This document shows, piece by piece, positions 11,831 through 23,287 of a stretch of DNA of 64,000 nt. Source of the DNA: Euryodendron excelsum. Lineage: Eukaryota > Streptophyta > Magnoliopsida > Ericales > Pentaphylacaceae. The position numbers were made by a program, and so were the translations under genes. Position 1 is the first letter of the stretch. Each line of letters starts with the position of its first letter. The notes beneath the pieces are model-generated. The model did not search any database, was not told the origin of the DNA, and saw nothing but the letters and a program-made list of their open reading frames with translations. The stretch lies in the NCBI GenBank assembly GCA_033060915.1, contig CM065379.1, positions 21,937,001 to 22,001,000 of the forward strand. Direction: 5' to 3'.

Positions 11831-13580
11831 CGGTATATGCAGATAAGAAATAAAAGCAGAAAAAAATAGTAATAATGATAACCAAATATAAAAATAAAAT
11901 GACACAGCTATCAATAGATCTTGCTCTAGCCAATCCAAAAGGTTTTTAAAACTCAACTCTCAAAAAGTTTCTTAAATTCAGTTTCTCAAAGGGTTTCTTA
12001 ACCTTTTTCTCCGAATTTTTCAAAACTCTTTCCTCCAAAGTTTCTTTTTCAAAAGACTTTCTAATTCCCATGCAGTTCAAAATCAATTCTCGAAAGTCAA
12101 AAATGTTTTTCCTCCTAAAAAATCATTCCAGGAGCCATAATCTAAAATCTCAAAGTTCTATTCCAAAGCTTTTCTAATCTTGTGTCTATTCCAATCAATA
12201 TTCCAGGTTTTTCAAAAAATCTTCCTTAAAAAGTTTTCAAGGTTTTGATAAAAAAAATTCCTGTTCCAAAATTCTGTCAAATTCCAAATCTTTTCGTTTA
12301 CCTTAAAAAATCTAGCTGTTAACTCAAAATGAATTTCCTACACATTTTGATTTTAAAATTCCACTTCTAAGTCAAGATGAATTTCCTACACATTTTGATT
12401 TTCCAACTTCGAGTCAAAATAAATTTTCTAAAGCCTCAAAGGTTTTCTGTCTTTTTCCTTCAAAAAGATTTTATTCCAAAACTTTTCCAACTCTTTTCCT
12501 AATTTCGAAAAAATTTCAGCAGAGTTTCACTTAAAAACGATCCCTACCACACTCACGACATCAACACAAAATGCAAATTGCGCACTTCACAACATCATAA
12601 TCACATAGCACCAACACCCGCGTACACCTTTCAAATTTTCAAATTTTTTTTAAAAGACTTGTCTTATTTTTCAACAAATCAATAATTTTCAAAGTTATCC
12701 CAAAATTTCTCAAAATCATTTCAAATGTTTTCTAAAATATCCCTACATTTTTCTAAACACTAAACTCTAATAATTTCTTAATTTTCTCTATTTTTCTTAT
12801 TTTTCTAAGTATTTTTTTATTTTCCTAAAAATCAAAAATTCAAAAAGTTTTCAAAAAAATCACAAAACTTCATACGACTGTTAAACACATTTTTCCAAGG
12901 CACACAGTATAAAAATCTAGCCAAAAAACTCAATGTCCAAAGCTGTACAGAGAAACCCCCAATTCCTGCAAAAATCTCATTTATATAAACACGTAAAATC
13001 ACTAAAATTCAATCAAACAAGCACAAAAATGCAAAACTAACTTCATCACAGTGTTCAAAACATATTAAAACATCAATTTCCATTGTTCATATGGCATAAA
13101 CAGAATTCTACATATCAAAATCCACATAAAATCAAAAACTCACTGCTTGGAGTTTTCCAGCGAAATCTTCTCTTCTGGTGACTTTTCCTATAACGGCGAC
13201 TACTTCTAGCAATCCTTCACGGTTCCTAGGAAGCACTCTTTCAATGTCCAAGTCGATTTGCTCACAAAGCCTCTCGATTTTTCAAAAATTCTTCAAATCC
13301 CGCAACAGCGTCAAACTAGCAGTTTGCTGATTTTGATCCCAGGCCTACTGCCACTGCAAGCCAATTTTAACAAAGGTGCCATAGCTAGTGGTGCCAATTT
13401 CCAACTCTGGGCAGTTTTGCCCTTTTTCCCGCCAAAACTCAATTTCAAAGGCCATTTGGGCCTAATATCCTTTTCCACACTCCAATTTTATAAAATTTCC
13501 AAAGTCCGTCCCTCCGACTGCCTCACGATCAACATGAGACTCTTACTCTATCATTTTCTGTCTTCGGCAGGCAAATACAG
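11831..13580 (+). other. AT-rich untranslated stretch before the 3' LTR
   Basis: No gene is supported. The region is AT-rich with many TTTTC/CAAAA blocks, including a near-repeat of about 40 bp at 12325-12415 built around AATTTCCTACACATTTTGATTT. One open frame of 140 codons (13258-13680) crosses into the LTR and resembles nothing I recognise. Confidence 0.5.
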
Positions 13581-13595
13581 AAAAAGAGGGGCAGC
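13581..13595 (+). other. Polypurine tract of the Tat/Ogre-like element
   Basis: AAAAAGAGGGGCAGC lies directly before the TGTAAGC start of the LTR. A purine run immediately upstream of the 3' LTR is the plus-strand priming site of LTR retrotransposons, so the LTR at 13596 is the 3' LTR and the element runs left to right. Confidence 0.65.
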
Positions 13596-16500
13596 TGTAA
13601 GCATCCCATTTTTGCCCGCTCGACAGTCTCCAGTCTATCCAGACTTGTACTCAAGTCAATATGGACATATTCTAATTTAAATCAGCTTTCCAAGTCTAAT
13701 CCCGTCAATCAATCGCTTCACGGGCCCATTGGGCCCAAATAGAGGCAAAATGACCAAAATGCTCTTGGGGGCATTGTCCGGTCCAATTCCAGTGGGCATG
13801 TCTTTTCGAAGACAATAAGTTCCCGTTTTTCCAATTCCAAGTCCAATTCCAATTCTAATTAAATCCAGCATGTCTTTCGAGAAAGTTGATTCCTCGTGGC
13901 AGTAAGTCCATCCGATCTGGCACATTTTCGAGAGAACTCTTTGGAATGGTAAGTCCCTTCAAACTCATCGACCGGGACGAGACCCCAGGTCCTCGAGATG
14001 GTAGAACGGTCCACCTTTGGTACTTGCTAGCCCGCCAATGAAGAAAGGTCTGTTTCGGCATGCCTTTCGAGAAAGTTGATTCCTCAGACTCTAAGTCCAC
14101 CTAGCAGCTTCCCGAGACCAGGCAGTCTCTAGAATAATCGCGACCCATTAGAGTAACGAAAATACTCATAAGCATCGCAACCGTCAGAGTGATGAAAATA
14201 CTCGTAAACAGGTCGATATAAGGAATTGCCGACAAACTCCTATCTCACGAGACCGCCGTCAGAGTGACAGAAACACTCAAAACCCAGGTCAATACCAATG
14301 CCTACTAGCCCACTCCGGTGAAAAAATACCAAACTGCCCCTAAGGCCATTTTCGGCCCATTTCTTGAGAAAGTACCTAAGTCCTCAGAACAGTAAGTCCA
14401 CCCTTCTAAGATTGTCCTAAAGACAATCCGACATGATTAGTTGCCTTCCAGTCTGTTTCGAGCCAATTTCGAGACCCTTCAGTCAAGATTATCATTTTGC
14501 CCCTAGGCATCCTAGGTCCCCGAGAACCACATTGGCTCTGGGTATCAAACCGATATTCTCTCGGCGATGCTTCTAATAGTATCCTGGCCTTTCAATATAT
14601 TTCTGGATCATTCCAAGTCAGTTTCGGCAAACCTAGTATAAAATGACCGTTTTGCCCCTAGCAGGCCGGTCTCCTTTTCTAACCACATCGGCTCTGGGTA
14701 TCAAATCGGTAACCTCCTGGAACATTTTAAGTAATGTTTCCAAACCTCGAGCCTTCTTCCGAGATATTCTGAGTCTATCCCAGCAACTTTCCGCCCCGAT
14801 TGATCGTTTTGCCCCTAGTGGCCCAATCAACCTTTTCAGCAAATCCTGACATCATTTGTCAGGTCTACTGCCCCCGGAACACTGTTCTAAGGGTTCCTAT
14901 CTCTTTCCAGCCCTCTGGGCCATTCCTGACCCTTTAAATTTTTTCTAGACCTTCCAGAGCCACTCCTAGTGAAGTCAGGCTAAAAATTGCATGTTAGTCA
15001 CTAGTATAGTTGCCCAAATCTTCTGAACATACGTTGTTTGCCGACCTTAAAACTTTCTTTCCTGGTGGCGCCAGAAGGAAATTTTGCCTAGCGCCACTGC
15101 AACAAGCACCAGGTCAATCATCTGTCTATAAATACAAAGCCTCCTCCAGCATGAAAAGGGTCCGCAAACTCAGTCTAAAAACTCTCATCTTCAATACACA
15201 GAGCTTGAAGCCTTCCCAAACCCTAGTTTTCTTTAGGTTTTCCAAACCCTAGCCTCCATACACAAACCCTAGTCCCCATATACTCTCATACACTCACATA
15301 CACTCATATACTAGCCTCCATAGCCTCCGTTGAAGACTTGAAACGCTGCAACTCCGAAGCTCTCGAAGATCAGAACAAACTCTTGAAAATCAAGGCAAAG
15401 ATAGAAGCAAAGCAAATAAAAGAAGACGCAAGGTAGGTTTCCTATTTATGTTTATGCAATTTCCCCATCTCTCTTCTCTCTCCTAACCCACTTGGGTTTT
15501 CTTCTATTTTAATCTCCCATCTTCTACCCCCCTTTCTTGCATGCTTGAAACAAGGGACTTCCCAGTTTATGTGTAGGATTAGGCTATTGAAAATTACTGT
15601 GTCGGGGGCTTTCTCTTAGTTGAACCAGAGACCACGTGGGTTCGGTCCCCTTGATTATGTGGTGAAGCCTTTAACCTTGTATGTTCACAATCCTAACTTG
15701 CATTGTGCATATCATGATCATGGATCTCTCCAAAATTCATTTTTAAACTTGTTTTCAAAACTTGCATCAAAACCGTTTCCAAACTTGCATTAAAATTTTC
15801 TTCTTCAAAACTTATTTTTCAAAATCACAATCCTAAGGTAATTCTAGCATTTTCATGGTTATGGTTGCTTTAAGAAAGTGTTACATTTAAAGTAACCAAT
15901 ATAGTCTATATTTTCAAATCCTTATTATTTTCAAAACCACTATCCTAGAATAGTTTGAATCTTCTTATGGTTAAAATCATTTTAAGAAAGTGAGATATTT
16001 TTAGAGGCTTACGAAAGTCCACATTCAAATCCTTTTTAAATCTCTTTTTAAACTTATTTTCCAAAAACCTCTTTTTAAAATCCTCTCCAAAATCTCTTTT
16101 TACATCTCCTTTCAAACATTGCTTTCTAAAAATTATTTTCTAAAACTTCCCTTTAAAAACTCCCTCCAAAAAATCTATTTTCTAAAAACTCTTTTCAAAC
16201 TCCTTTCCAAAAAGCTTTCTTCAAAATTCACTTTCTAAAAACACCCCTTAAGTTTCTTTCCTAACAACTCTTTTCAGAAATCTCTTTCCAAAAGTTCACT
16301 TTCTAAAAACTCCTTTCTAAGATCTCTTTCAAAAATCTTCCTTTCCAAAAAGCTCACTTTCTAAAAAACTCTTTACCTTGGAGTCCAAGTCAAGCCCTAG
16401 AGCCAACGATAAGGAAACCCTAATTTTCTTTCCGTAAACATGATTACTTCAAAACCTAAATTTCCAAAATCTATTTTTTTACATCAAATTATAGCTTTCT

Positions 16501-18420
16501 AAATCTAGGATTTTTAAAACTTTATCTTTCCAATTCCATATCAAATCTAATCTTCCCTTTAGGAAATCAAATCCAATCTTCCCACTTAGGAAACTAGATC
16601 CAATCCTTTGTTTTTTTAAACAAAATCAAATCGTCTCTTTCTTAGAAACAAAATCTAATCTTTTGTTTTAGGAAATAGGAATCCCAATCTTTCCCAATCC
16701 AAATCTTTCCTAATTCAAATCCTTTCTAATCTCATACCTTCTTAAACCTTAAATTTCCAAAACTTGAACTTTTAAATCTTTCCTTAAACCTTAAGCTTCT
16801 TAATCTTCCTAATTCAATCCTTTTCTAATTTCATACCTTTCCATATTTCAACTTTTCAAATCTAAATTTTTAAATTTTTCTTAAACTCAAACATTTCCTA
16901 ATTTCAAGAATTTCTAAAACTCAAATTTTGAATATTTCTAAAATTCTAAACTTTCTAAATTTCAAATCTTTCCTAATTCAAAACCTTTTTAAGTTAAAGC
17001 TTTTTAAATTCGAAACTTTCTTAAGTTAACGCTTTCTAAATTCTAAACTTTCCAAACTCCAAATCTTTCTTAAATCAAACTTTTCTTAATTCAAATCTTT
17101 CTAAAATCAACTCTTTCTTAAAAGGGAAGCTTTTCTATTTCAAAACCTTCCCTATTTCAAGCTTTCCTAATTCAAAATTTTTCCTAAAATGATACTTTTC
17201 AAAAATGAAATTTTTCTAAAACGGAACTTTCCTAATTCGAACTTTTCCTAAATCCAATCTTTTCCTAATCTTCTAAGTCCAACATTCGAGTCAAATCTTT
17301 CTAAATCTCAAGTCCTTCTTAAATCATATCTTTCTTAAATCTAGGTTTCCTAAATCTCAATCTTTCCAAAATAAGTTCAAATCCTTCTTCCAAGTTTTGT
17401 CTTTCCAAATCAAAGACCAAATCTTTTTAATTCCAATTTCTAATTTCCAATCTTCTATAGTTCAAATCAGACTCTTTTTTTTTTTTTTAAATAAAAATCT
17501 CTTTTTCAAATCATCTTCTATTTTCTATTAGATTCTTGTCCAAACTTCGACTGACCTGATTACTCAAAAGGGATATGTAGACAACCCTCACGGGTATGGT
17601 CATAACCTTTTTTTCAAATCTCCAATTCTATAACTTTTTTTTAAATCTCCAATTCCATAACTATTTTCAAACTTCCAATTCCATGATCTATTTCAAATTT
17701 CTAATTCTACAATTTATTTTCAAATCTTTGTTTCCTATTTCTAAAGCTTCCTTTCAAAATCAAATCTATCTTTTCAAATCCATTCCAATTTCAAATCAAA
17801 TTTCTCTCCAAAATTAAATCAAGTTCTTTCAAATTTATTTTCAAAATCAAGTTTTATTCTTTCACTTGCATATCATGTATCATGTCAAACATATTTTTAA
17901 AATTCTTTTCTAAAGTGGATAGTATTGAACATTTATTAATCGAAGACTTTAATGAGTGAACCTAGGATGAATAAACATGTAGGTACCGCAAGGGCGGAGT
18001 AGGGTGATGGCTTAGTGCGTCTTCGCTACACGTAACCAACCTCCGAATTTAGGAACACTGTTTTCGTAGGACTAAAATAGAGTTCTTTTCAAAAAATGGC
18101 TTATATATTTTCCAAAAGTAATCAAACAAACCTGTTTTCCTAAAAAAAAACTCTCTCTTGAGCAAGTATTTTCAAAAACCTTTTCCAAAAAACTCTAAGT
18201 GTAAGTTTCGGATTGTGCTTAGTTTTTAGGCGACCTAACTCACCTTAATCAAATTAGGTGGCGACTCTAAATGTTTTCCAAAAGTTCTTTATTCAAATCA
18301 AAATTTCAATTCAAACCTAGTCGCACTCATTCTTCTAGGAGAATGAGTTCTAACAAAAGAGTACAGTATTTCTCCCGCTTGTGTTTGTATTTCTCGAGTG
18401 CGAAAAATCTGGGCATGACA
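13596..18420 (+). mobile_element. Complete 3' LTR of Tat/Ogre-like element (4825 bp)
   Basis: It begins TGTAAGCATCCCATTTTTG and ends GGGCATGACA, so it has the TG...CA ends of an LTR. In order it holds repeats of a GGGTATCAAA motif, GGCGCC motifs, TATAAATA at 15127-15134, three AAACCCTAG motifs, a pyrimidine-rich tract, the conserved GTAGGTACCGCAAGGGCG / CTACACGTAACC block near 17975-18040 and the GGTGGCGACTC motif near 18258. Its size and terminal blocks match Tat/Ogre LTRs, which are among the longest known in plants. There is no primer-binding site after 18420, which also fits a 3' LTR. Confidence 0.8.
15127..15134 (+). promoter_or_regulatory. LTR TATA box
   Basis: TATAAATA at the conserved position, followed by CAAAGCCTCCTCCA as in the other copies and by the AAACCCTAG cluster about 90 bp downstream. 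Confidence 0.65.
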
Positions 18421-18616
18421 TCTCCAAAGGGAAGTGATACATTGATTGAAACTTTCATGGTTCATATTAAGGTTCCCATACCCTAAATGTTCTCTAAATC
18501 CATTTCAAAAAGGACTTTTTAAAAATTCACATTATTGGGATAATCTTAGTTATTCAAATTATGGTTTCCTAAAAGAAGTGAAATATCAACTAGGATTTTA
18601 TAACCCTAAAGTTTTC

Positions 18617-20092
18617 AAAAGCATAAGAGGAAGTTTCTAACCCTCTTTCTACAAAGTTTTTTAAAAATCACAACCTTAAAATGTTTGAGATTTATACTAA
18701 AAGACATGTTTTGTGTAATGACTTTAGTATTTATTAATAAATTAGTTATTCCATTTTAATGAGAATCTGTGTAAGCAATGTTTGTCTTACGTTATTTATT
18801 TAATAATTACGCATGTGTGTCTCTTATTCTATACAGTAGATGATTTGGTGTTTAGAGTATGGTTTACACACAGAAGATCAGATCATTGGTTCTTATGAAA
18901 TATAAGCTTATAGTTCACATTCTTAGATGAAACTAGACATAACATCAGTAGGACTTTAGCATTAAGTTTTAATAGGTCTGTTTTGACTATGAGGAATAAT
19001 ATAGTTTCAATTCCTTTCACTAATACACTTTATGTGTATTGAACAGGATTGTGTTGTTGTAATTGTTTTTATACTGACTATATAAAATAATTAATATCTC
19101 ATGATTATTATCAGTACTTATACTCTTAATCCTAATATAATAAATAGACATGTGCATATAGTATTTATTGTTTTGATTAACAAAAAAAGTGAGATTTTTT
19201 GTGGGTCAATAAACTCAGTGAGTTAGGCAATAACATTACGTGTATAGTGAATATTAATTATTGATGAAATTTATATCCCTGTATAGAGATTGATGATACC
19301 ACATTGAAGAAGTTTATGAGTTTTTATTATGTCAAATTCTGTAGGTGGATTTGAATCCAACATATCAAATAAATTAAGTGGAAGGTCTCAAGGAATTAAA
19401 TAAGTCTATTAAATTTAATTGTCAGTAATTTAATTTAATTGATGGGTATCTATGATCTTAACACGCGGAGATAAATAAGAATTTAATGATATAAAGCTCA
19501 AAATATAATTCTTAGTATGACAAAGAGTGCAATTACAATTCATTAATGCTATAAATTATAATTTACAAAAATAAGGATTAATCTTGGTTGGATTAGGAAT
19601 CCTTATTTGCTTAGGAAGCCCTGGTCATATGAATCCTATAGTCCCTGTTGTAGTCTTTATATATACGCACTCTAAAAGCAACTAAGATTATACTTACTCA
19701 TAATTAAGAGATACACGTGTTTGTGAAAGAAAGAAACCCTAGCAGCTGCGAGCTCACACTCTTTGGAGTAAGGCGTGTTCAAAGGATACAACAGAAGTTC
19801 GAAGATTGAGTTTGAGCAGTTGAATCTCTCTTATTACTGTTGCTTGCTGTTCGAAATCAAAGAAGAGGGATTTCAAAAGTCATACCTACAGCTATTCAGG
19901 ATTAGACTAGAGAAATCTCGAAAGTATGATTCCAATCACGTAGATTAGTCTCCGCTAATCAGATCAGAATTTTTGGTATTATGCGTATGCACTATAATCA
20001 GATCGTAAAAAATTTCACAGTCCCCAAAAAAAGCATAAAAGGAAGTTTCTAGCCCTTTTTCTACAAATTTTTCTAAAAATCACAACTCTAAA
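18617..20092. repeat. 63-bp direct duplication flanking an insert
   Basis: The stretch at 18617-18680 (AAAAGCATAAGAGGAAGTTTCTA...) recurs at about 20027-20092 with roughly seven or eight differences. The copies bracket a 1.35-kb insert. At ~63 bp the duplication is far longer than an LTR-element target site duplication. Confidence 0.6.
18681..20026 (+). mobile_element. Insert resembling a copia-type LTR plus primer-binding site
   Basis: This 1.35-kb AT-rich segment has no open frame. It contains a TATA-like stretch (TTTATATATACGCACTC near 19656) followed by a leader-like region. Near its right end is TTTTTGGTATTATGCGTATGC, which resembles a decayed version of the TTTGGTATCAGAGC primer-binding region common in Ty1-copia elements. 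A truncated copia 5' LTR with the start of its internal region is the best reading, but both ends are uncertain. Confidence 0.35.
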
Positions 20093-20390
20093 GGAGACTT
20101 AACCTTCAAAACTCTCTTGAGTTCACTTCAAACTACTCTAAACTCTCTTTAGTTGATTTCAAAATATTTCAAAACTATTTTGAGTTGATTTCAAAAACAC
20201 TTCAAATACTCCCTTGAGTTTATCACAAAAATACTTCAAAAACTCTCTTGAGTTTATTTCAAAAACTCTCTTGAGTCCTCTTTCAAAAACACCTCAAAAC
20301 TTTCTTGAGTTCATTTTCAAGTAAAAAATCTCTTGAGTTCAAATTTTTAAAACTTTCAAGACTCCCTTGAGTCAACTTTTCAATCGTGCT
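20080..20390. repeat. Imperfect TCTTGAGTT minisatellite
   Basis: Roughly ten degenerate units built on CAAAACTCTCTTGAGTTYATTT, spaced about 25-40 bp, lie in the diverged LTR where the other LTRs have their pyrimidine-rich tract. It appears to be a local amplification of that tract. Confidence 0.5.
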
Positions 20391-21110
20391 CTTGCATGAG
20401 CTACGAATGACCGGATTCTCGTCAAATGAGATACGTAGACAACCTAAATAGATGCGGTCATAACTCTTATTTCAAGTTAAATGTCCTTTCAAAACTTTCC
20501 ATTCCATCGAAATTTCTTTTCAAATTCAAATTTCAAAAACTTCTCACTTGTTCAAAAGTTTTTCCAAAAACTTGTATCATGTATCATTCATCCTCAAAAT
20601 GGTGACTAAATCCCTTCTTTCAAAATTACATAAGTGAATATAGTCGATATTAAGTAATCGGAGATTTGTGAGTGAATTAAGGGTGAATCGACATGTAGAT
20701 ACCGAAAGGGCGGAGTAGGGTGATAATTTTATAATATTTTCTCTACACGTAACCAATCCGCGGATCATAGATTTTTAGTTCGAAGACCCATCCAGAGTCA
20801 TGTTTTCAAAAGGGTTTTAAATTATTTTCATAAAGTTGCTAAAAAACTTGTTTACAAAAAAAACTTATCTAGAAGATATTTTCAAAACCTTTTTAAAAAA
20901 TGTAAGTTTAACTTTCGAATTGCATTTAGTTTTAGGTGACCTAGTATATCTTTAATTATATTAGATGACGACTCTAAATTTTTTGAAAAAACCTTTATTC
21001 AGAAATCAATTTTCAAGTTTAAAGCCCCATCACACGTGTCTTTTTAAGGTAAGTTCTAACAGAGAGAATATCGATTCCATCCGCATCAAGACTTAAACTT
21101 GAGTCAAAAA

Positions 21111-21750
21111 ATTGGGGCTCGATAAAACATATACTAGACAATTAAATATTTTTAAACATGTACTTAGGCTACATAACAAGTTTATATTGTGTTTTTATAA
21201 GTAAATATATAATTTTGTAAGTATATAAAACTATAATGACAAATTTGATATGGTACCCGATAATATATCAATACTAGTACGTACTAATAAAAAAAAAAAT
21301 TGTACATTAATTCGTACGGTATTGACAACTATAAATGCGAACAGACCTCTCGCATTCTCTCAAAATCAAGCCTCTCGTTGTCTCTTCAAAGTCTAGCACC
21401 CTCTCAAGAATCCTTGGTTTAATACTGGAGATGTTTTTACCCTTCAAGGCCTCGAAATAAGTCCAACACTGTAAGACTTGCAATAACATTTTTTTGTTCT
21501 CTTTTTGGTCAGAAGTATTTTGATATACTTTTTGAAAGTATTTTTAAAACTGCTGCCAAATATTAAAAAATAAAAATTACAAAAGTAGTTTATAGGTAAA
21601 ACTTTTACATGGAATTATTTTGGGTGAAGAATATTTACAATTAAATGCGAAAGGGAATTAAAATTTTAAAATTATTGTACTTGAATTAAATTTTTTTTTA
21701 AAGAAGTTACATAGGTGTGTATTTAACTCTTCAACAGCAACTAATTTTAG
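21111..21750. other. AT-rich intergenic sequence upstream of the host gene
   Basis: No gene or repeat is recognised. It lies between the last LTR remnant and the probable leader of the myosin-binding protein gene, and presumably holds its promoter. Confidence 0.4.
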
Positions 21751-22461
21751 CCCACAAGAATTTGGTCCCACGACTGCCACCATCTTTTCATTTCTCTCAT
21801 TTTTCTTCCAAAGAAAAAAAAAATAAGAAAGGGAAAAAGAAATCCCAATAATTTCCCGGGAATCTTTTGTCTTTCCTTTGTATCACACATATAATTCGCT
21901 GAAAAGCACTTACTTTTCTAGGGGATGGTGGCCTTTCGGTAGTCGTCGTTTTTCTATAGTTGCAGCCGACTATTTGGTTTTTGTCGGCGTGTTTTTGAAC
22001 TTTCATTACCAAGAAAACTGCCAATCTCTGATAACGACGTGCACATACGTTGGAAACTTTCAATTCTTTCGGTTGTCATATATATTCATTCCACAGTTTG
22101 TCTTTCTCTTGTTTATTTCAATCTCAGAGAACTCTGAATTTGTTATATACCCAATATTATTTTTATCGTGAATTACGCAAATAGGCTGTCACCTGTTGAT
22201 TCGACGATCTGTATTTTCTGAAAATTGACTGTTTTATTGGGTTCGTCTGATGATCAGGTTTGGCTCTGCTGAGTTATATTCCTTTTTCAGTGTTCTTATT
22301 TTGATTGGTCCTCTTCGTTTTCCGTATTGAGAATTATGTGGGGTTCTATTGGTGGTGATCGTCTTTGATATATAAAGTCAATTACGCCTTTTAGCTTCTG
22401 ATTAAGAGAATATGAACTATGAAGGGTTTCATAGGTATTGAATCTCTGCTAGGATTGTTCA

Positions 22462-22496
<35 letters not shown>

Positions 22497-23287
22497 TGTG
22501 GCTTCTGATTTTGGTTATATGTTAGGGGTTATGGGTATTGATCCGCTCGAAAAAAATTGTTATAATTTCGTTGTATGATCTCTCATTTGGGGGCAGATAT
22601 TAGGTTTCGCAGAAATGGTTTTTTTATTTTTTATTTTTGTGTGTTTTTGTTTTGCTGTTGTTATTCTTATTTGTTTTTAAGAGTGGTACATGTCAGGGTT
22701 TTTATGGATCCTTTAATTTGGTTTATTTATCAGGTTTTTTGTTGTCAGCCTTGATCAAAATATGGAAATGGGTTTCGGTCTTTAATTTTAATGTTGTTCT
22801 ATTTGCTTCTGATGTAGAGGATAATGTGAATTTATGCGGTAAGAGATTTGGGTTGGTGTATGTGCCTGTGACCTGTGTGCATGAGGTCCAATTGCTTTTG
22901 CCTCAAGAACCTTGTTTATTATCTTCTGCTTAGAATTGGATGGAATTTGTGCATTTGTGTGTGTAATTTGTGTTCTTAGCTAACTGATCTAATGTCTGCA
23001 TTAAATCTTATTACATTAGCTTCTAATCTGGGGAACCTTTAGTGGCTAAGATTTCTTGATCAAATTCTGAATTGAGGTTTATGTTAATTGTCTGCTTGTG
23101 CCCTGTTGGCTCGTAATTTGTGTGTATTGCTCTTTTATATGGTTTTTTGGTTTCTCTTCAATCTTTCACTAGTTCGTTGCCTGTATATTGATGCCGACAG
23201 TGTCGAATTATCAATTTCGCTCTGCAAAGATTGGAGTTGACTTTGTCTTGGGTGACCGACTTGGTGTTTGTTTAGTTCTTCTGGGGA
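21751..23287 (+). promoter_or_regulatory. Probable promoter and leader of the myosin-binding protein gene
   Basis: From about 21750 the composition changes to the T-rich pattern typical of plant leaders and leader introns. It begins with a CT-rich stretch near 21785-21810, and no long conserved coding frame is present. A leader intron is plausible, with candidate acceptors at GCCGACAG (near 23200) or CTCTGCAAAG (near 23230), but the sequence alone does not fix it. The ATG at 23288 follows TTCTTCTGGGGA. Open frames of 97-98 codons in this stretch have no recognisable domain. Confidence 0.4.
22461..22496. repeat. (AT)n microsatellite
   Basis: A run of AT dinucleotides interrupted once by GT, in the leader region of the host gene. 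Confidence 0.95.

Larger units (their letters stand above)
6746..13595 (+). mobile_element. Internal region of a defective Tat/Ogre-like element
   Basis: This lies between LTR sequence and a complete 3' LTR at 13596, with a purine-rich tract directly before that LTR, which fixes the orientation as plus. It carries a decayed gag in sense, no recognisable reverse transcriptase, RNase H or integrase, and a decayed plant-mobile-domain frame in antisense. Tat/Ogre elements are known to be long and to carry extra frames outside gag-pol. The element is non-autonomous in its present form. Its own 5' boundary and primer-binding site are not recognisable, and the inverted LTR fragment sits at its left edge. 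Confidence 0.65.
18421..21110 (+). mobile_element. Diverged Tat/Ogre-like LTR remnant, split by an insertion
   Basis: The right-hand part (20027-21110) keeps a diverged version of the LTR 3' blocks: GATACGTAGACAACC near 20430, CATGTAGATACCGAAAGGGCGGAGTAGGGTGAT near 20690, CTACACGTAACC, and GATGACGACTC near 20965. The left part (18421-18680) is joined to it by a 63-bp duplicated stretch on either side of an inserted segment. It is more diverged than the other LTRs and so probably an older or distinct subfamily. Neither terminus is clear. Confidence 0.55.

Noticed and set aside
22637..22933. 98-codon open frame upstream of the host gene
   Set aside because: It lies in T-rich leader or leader-intron sequence, has a low-complexity Phe/Leu/Val start and no recognisable domain.
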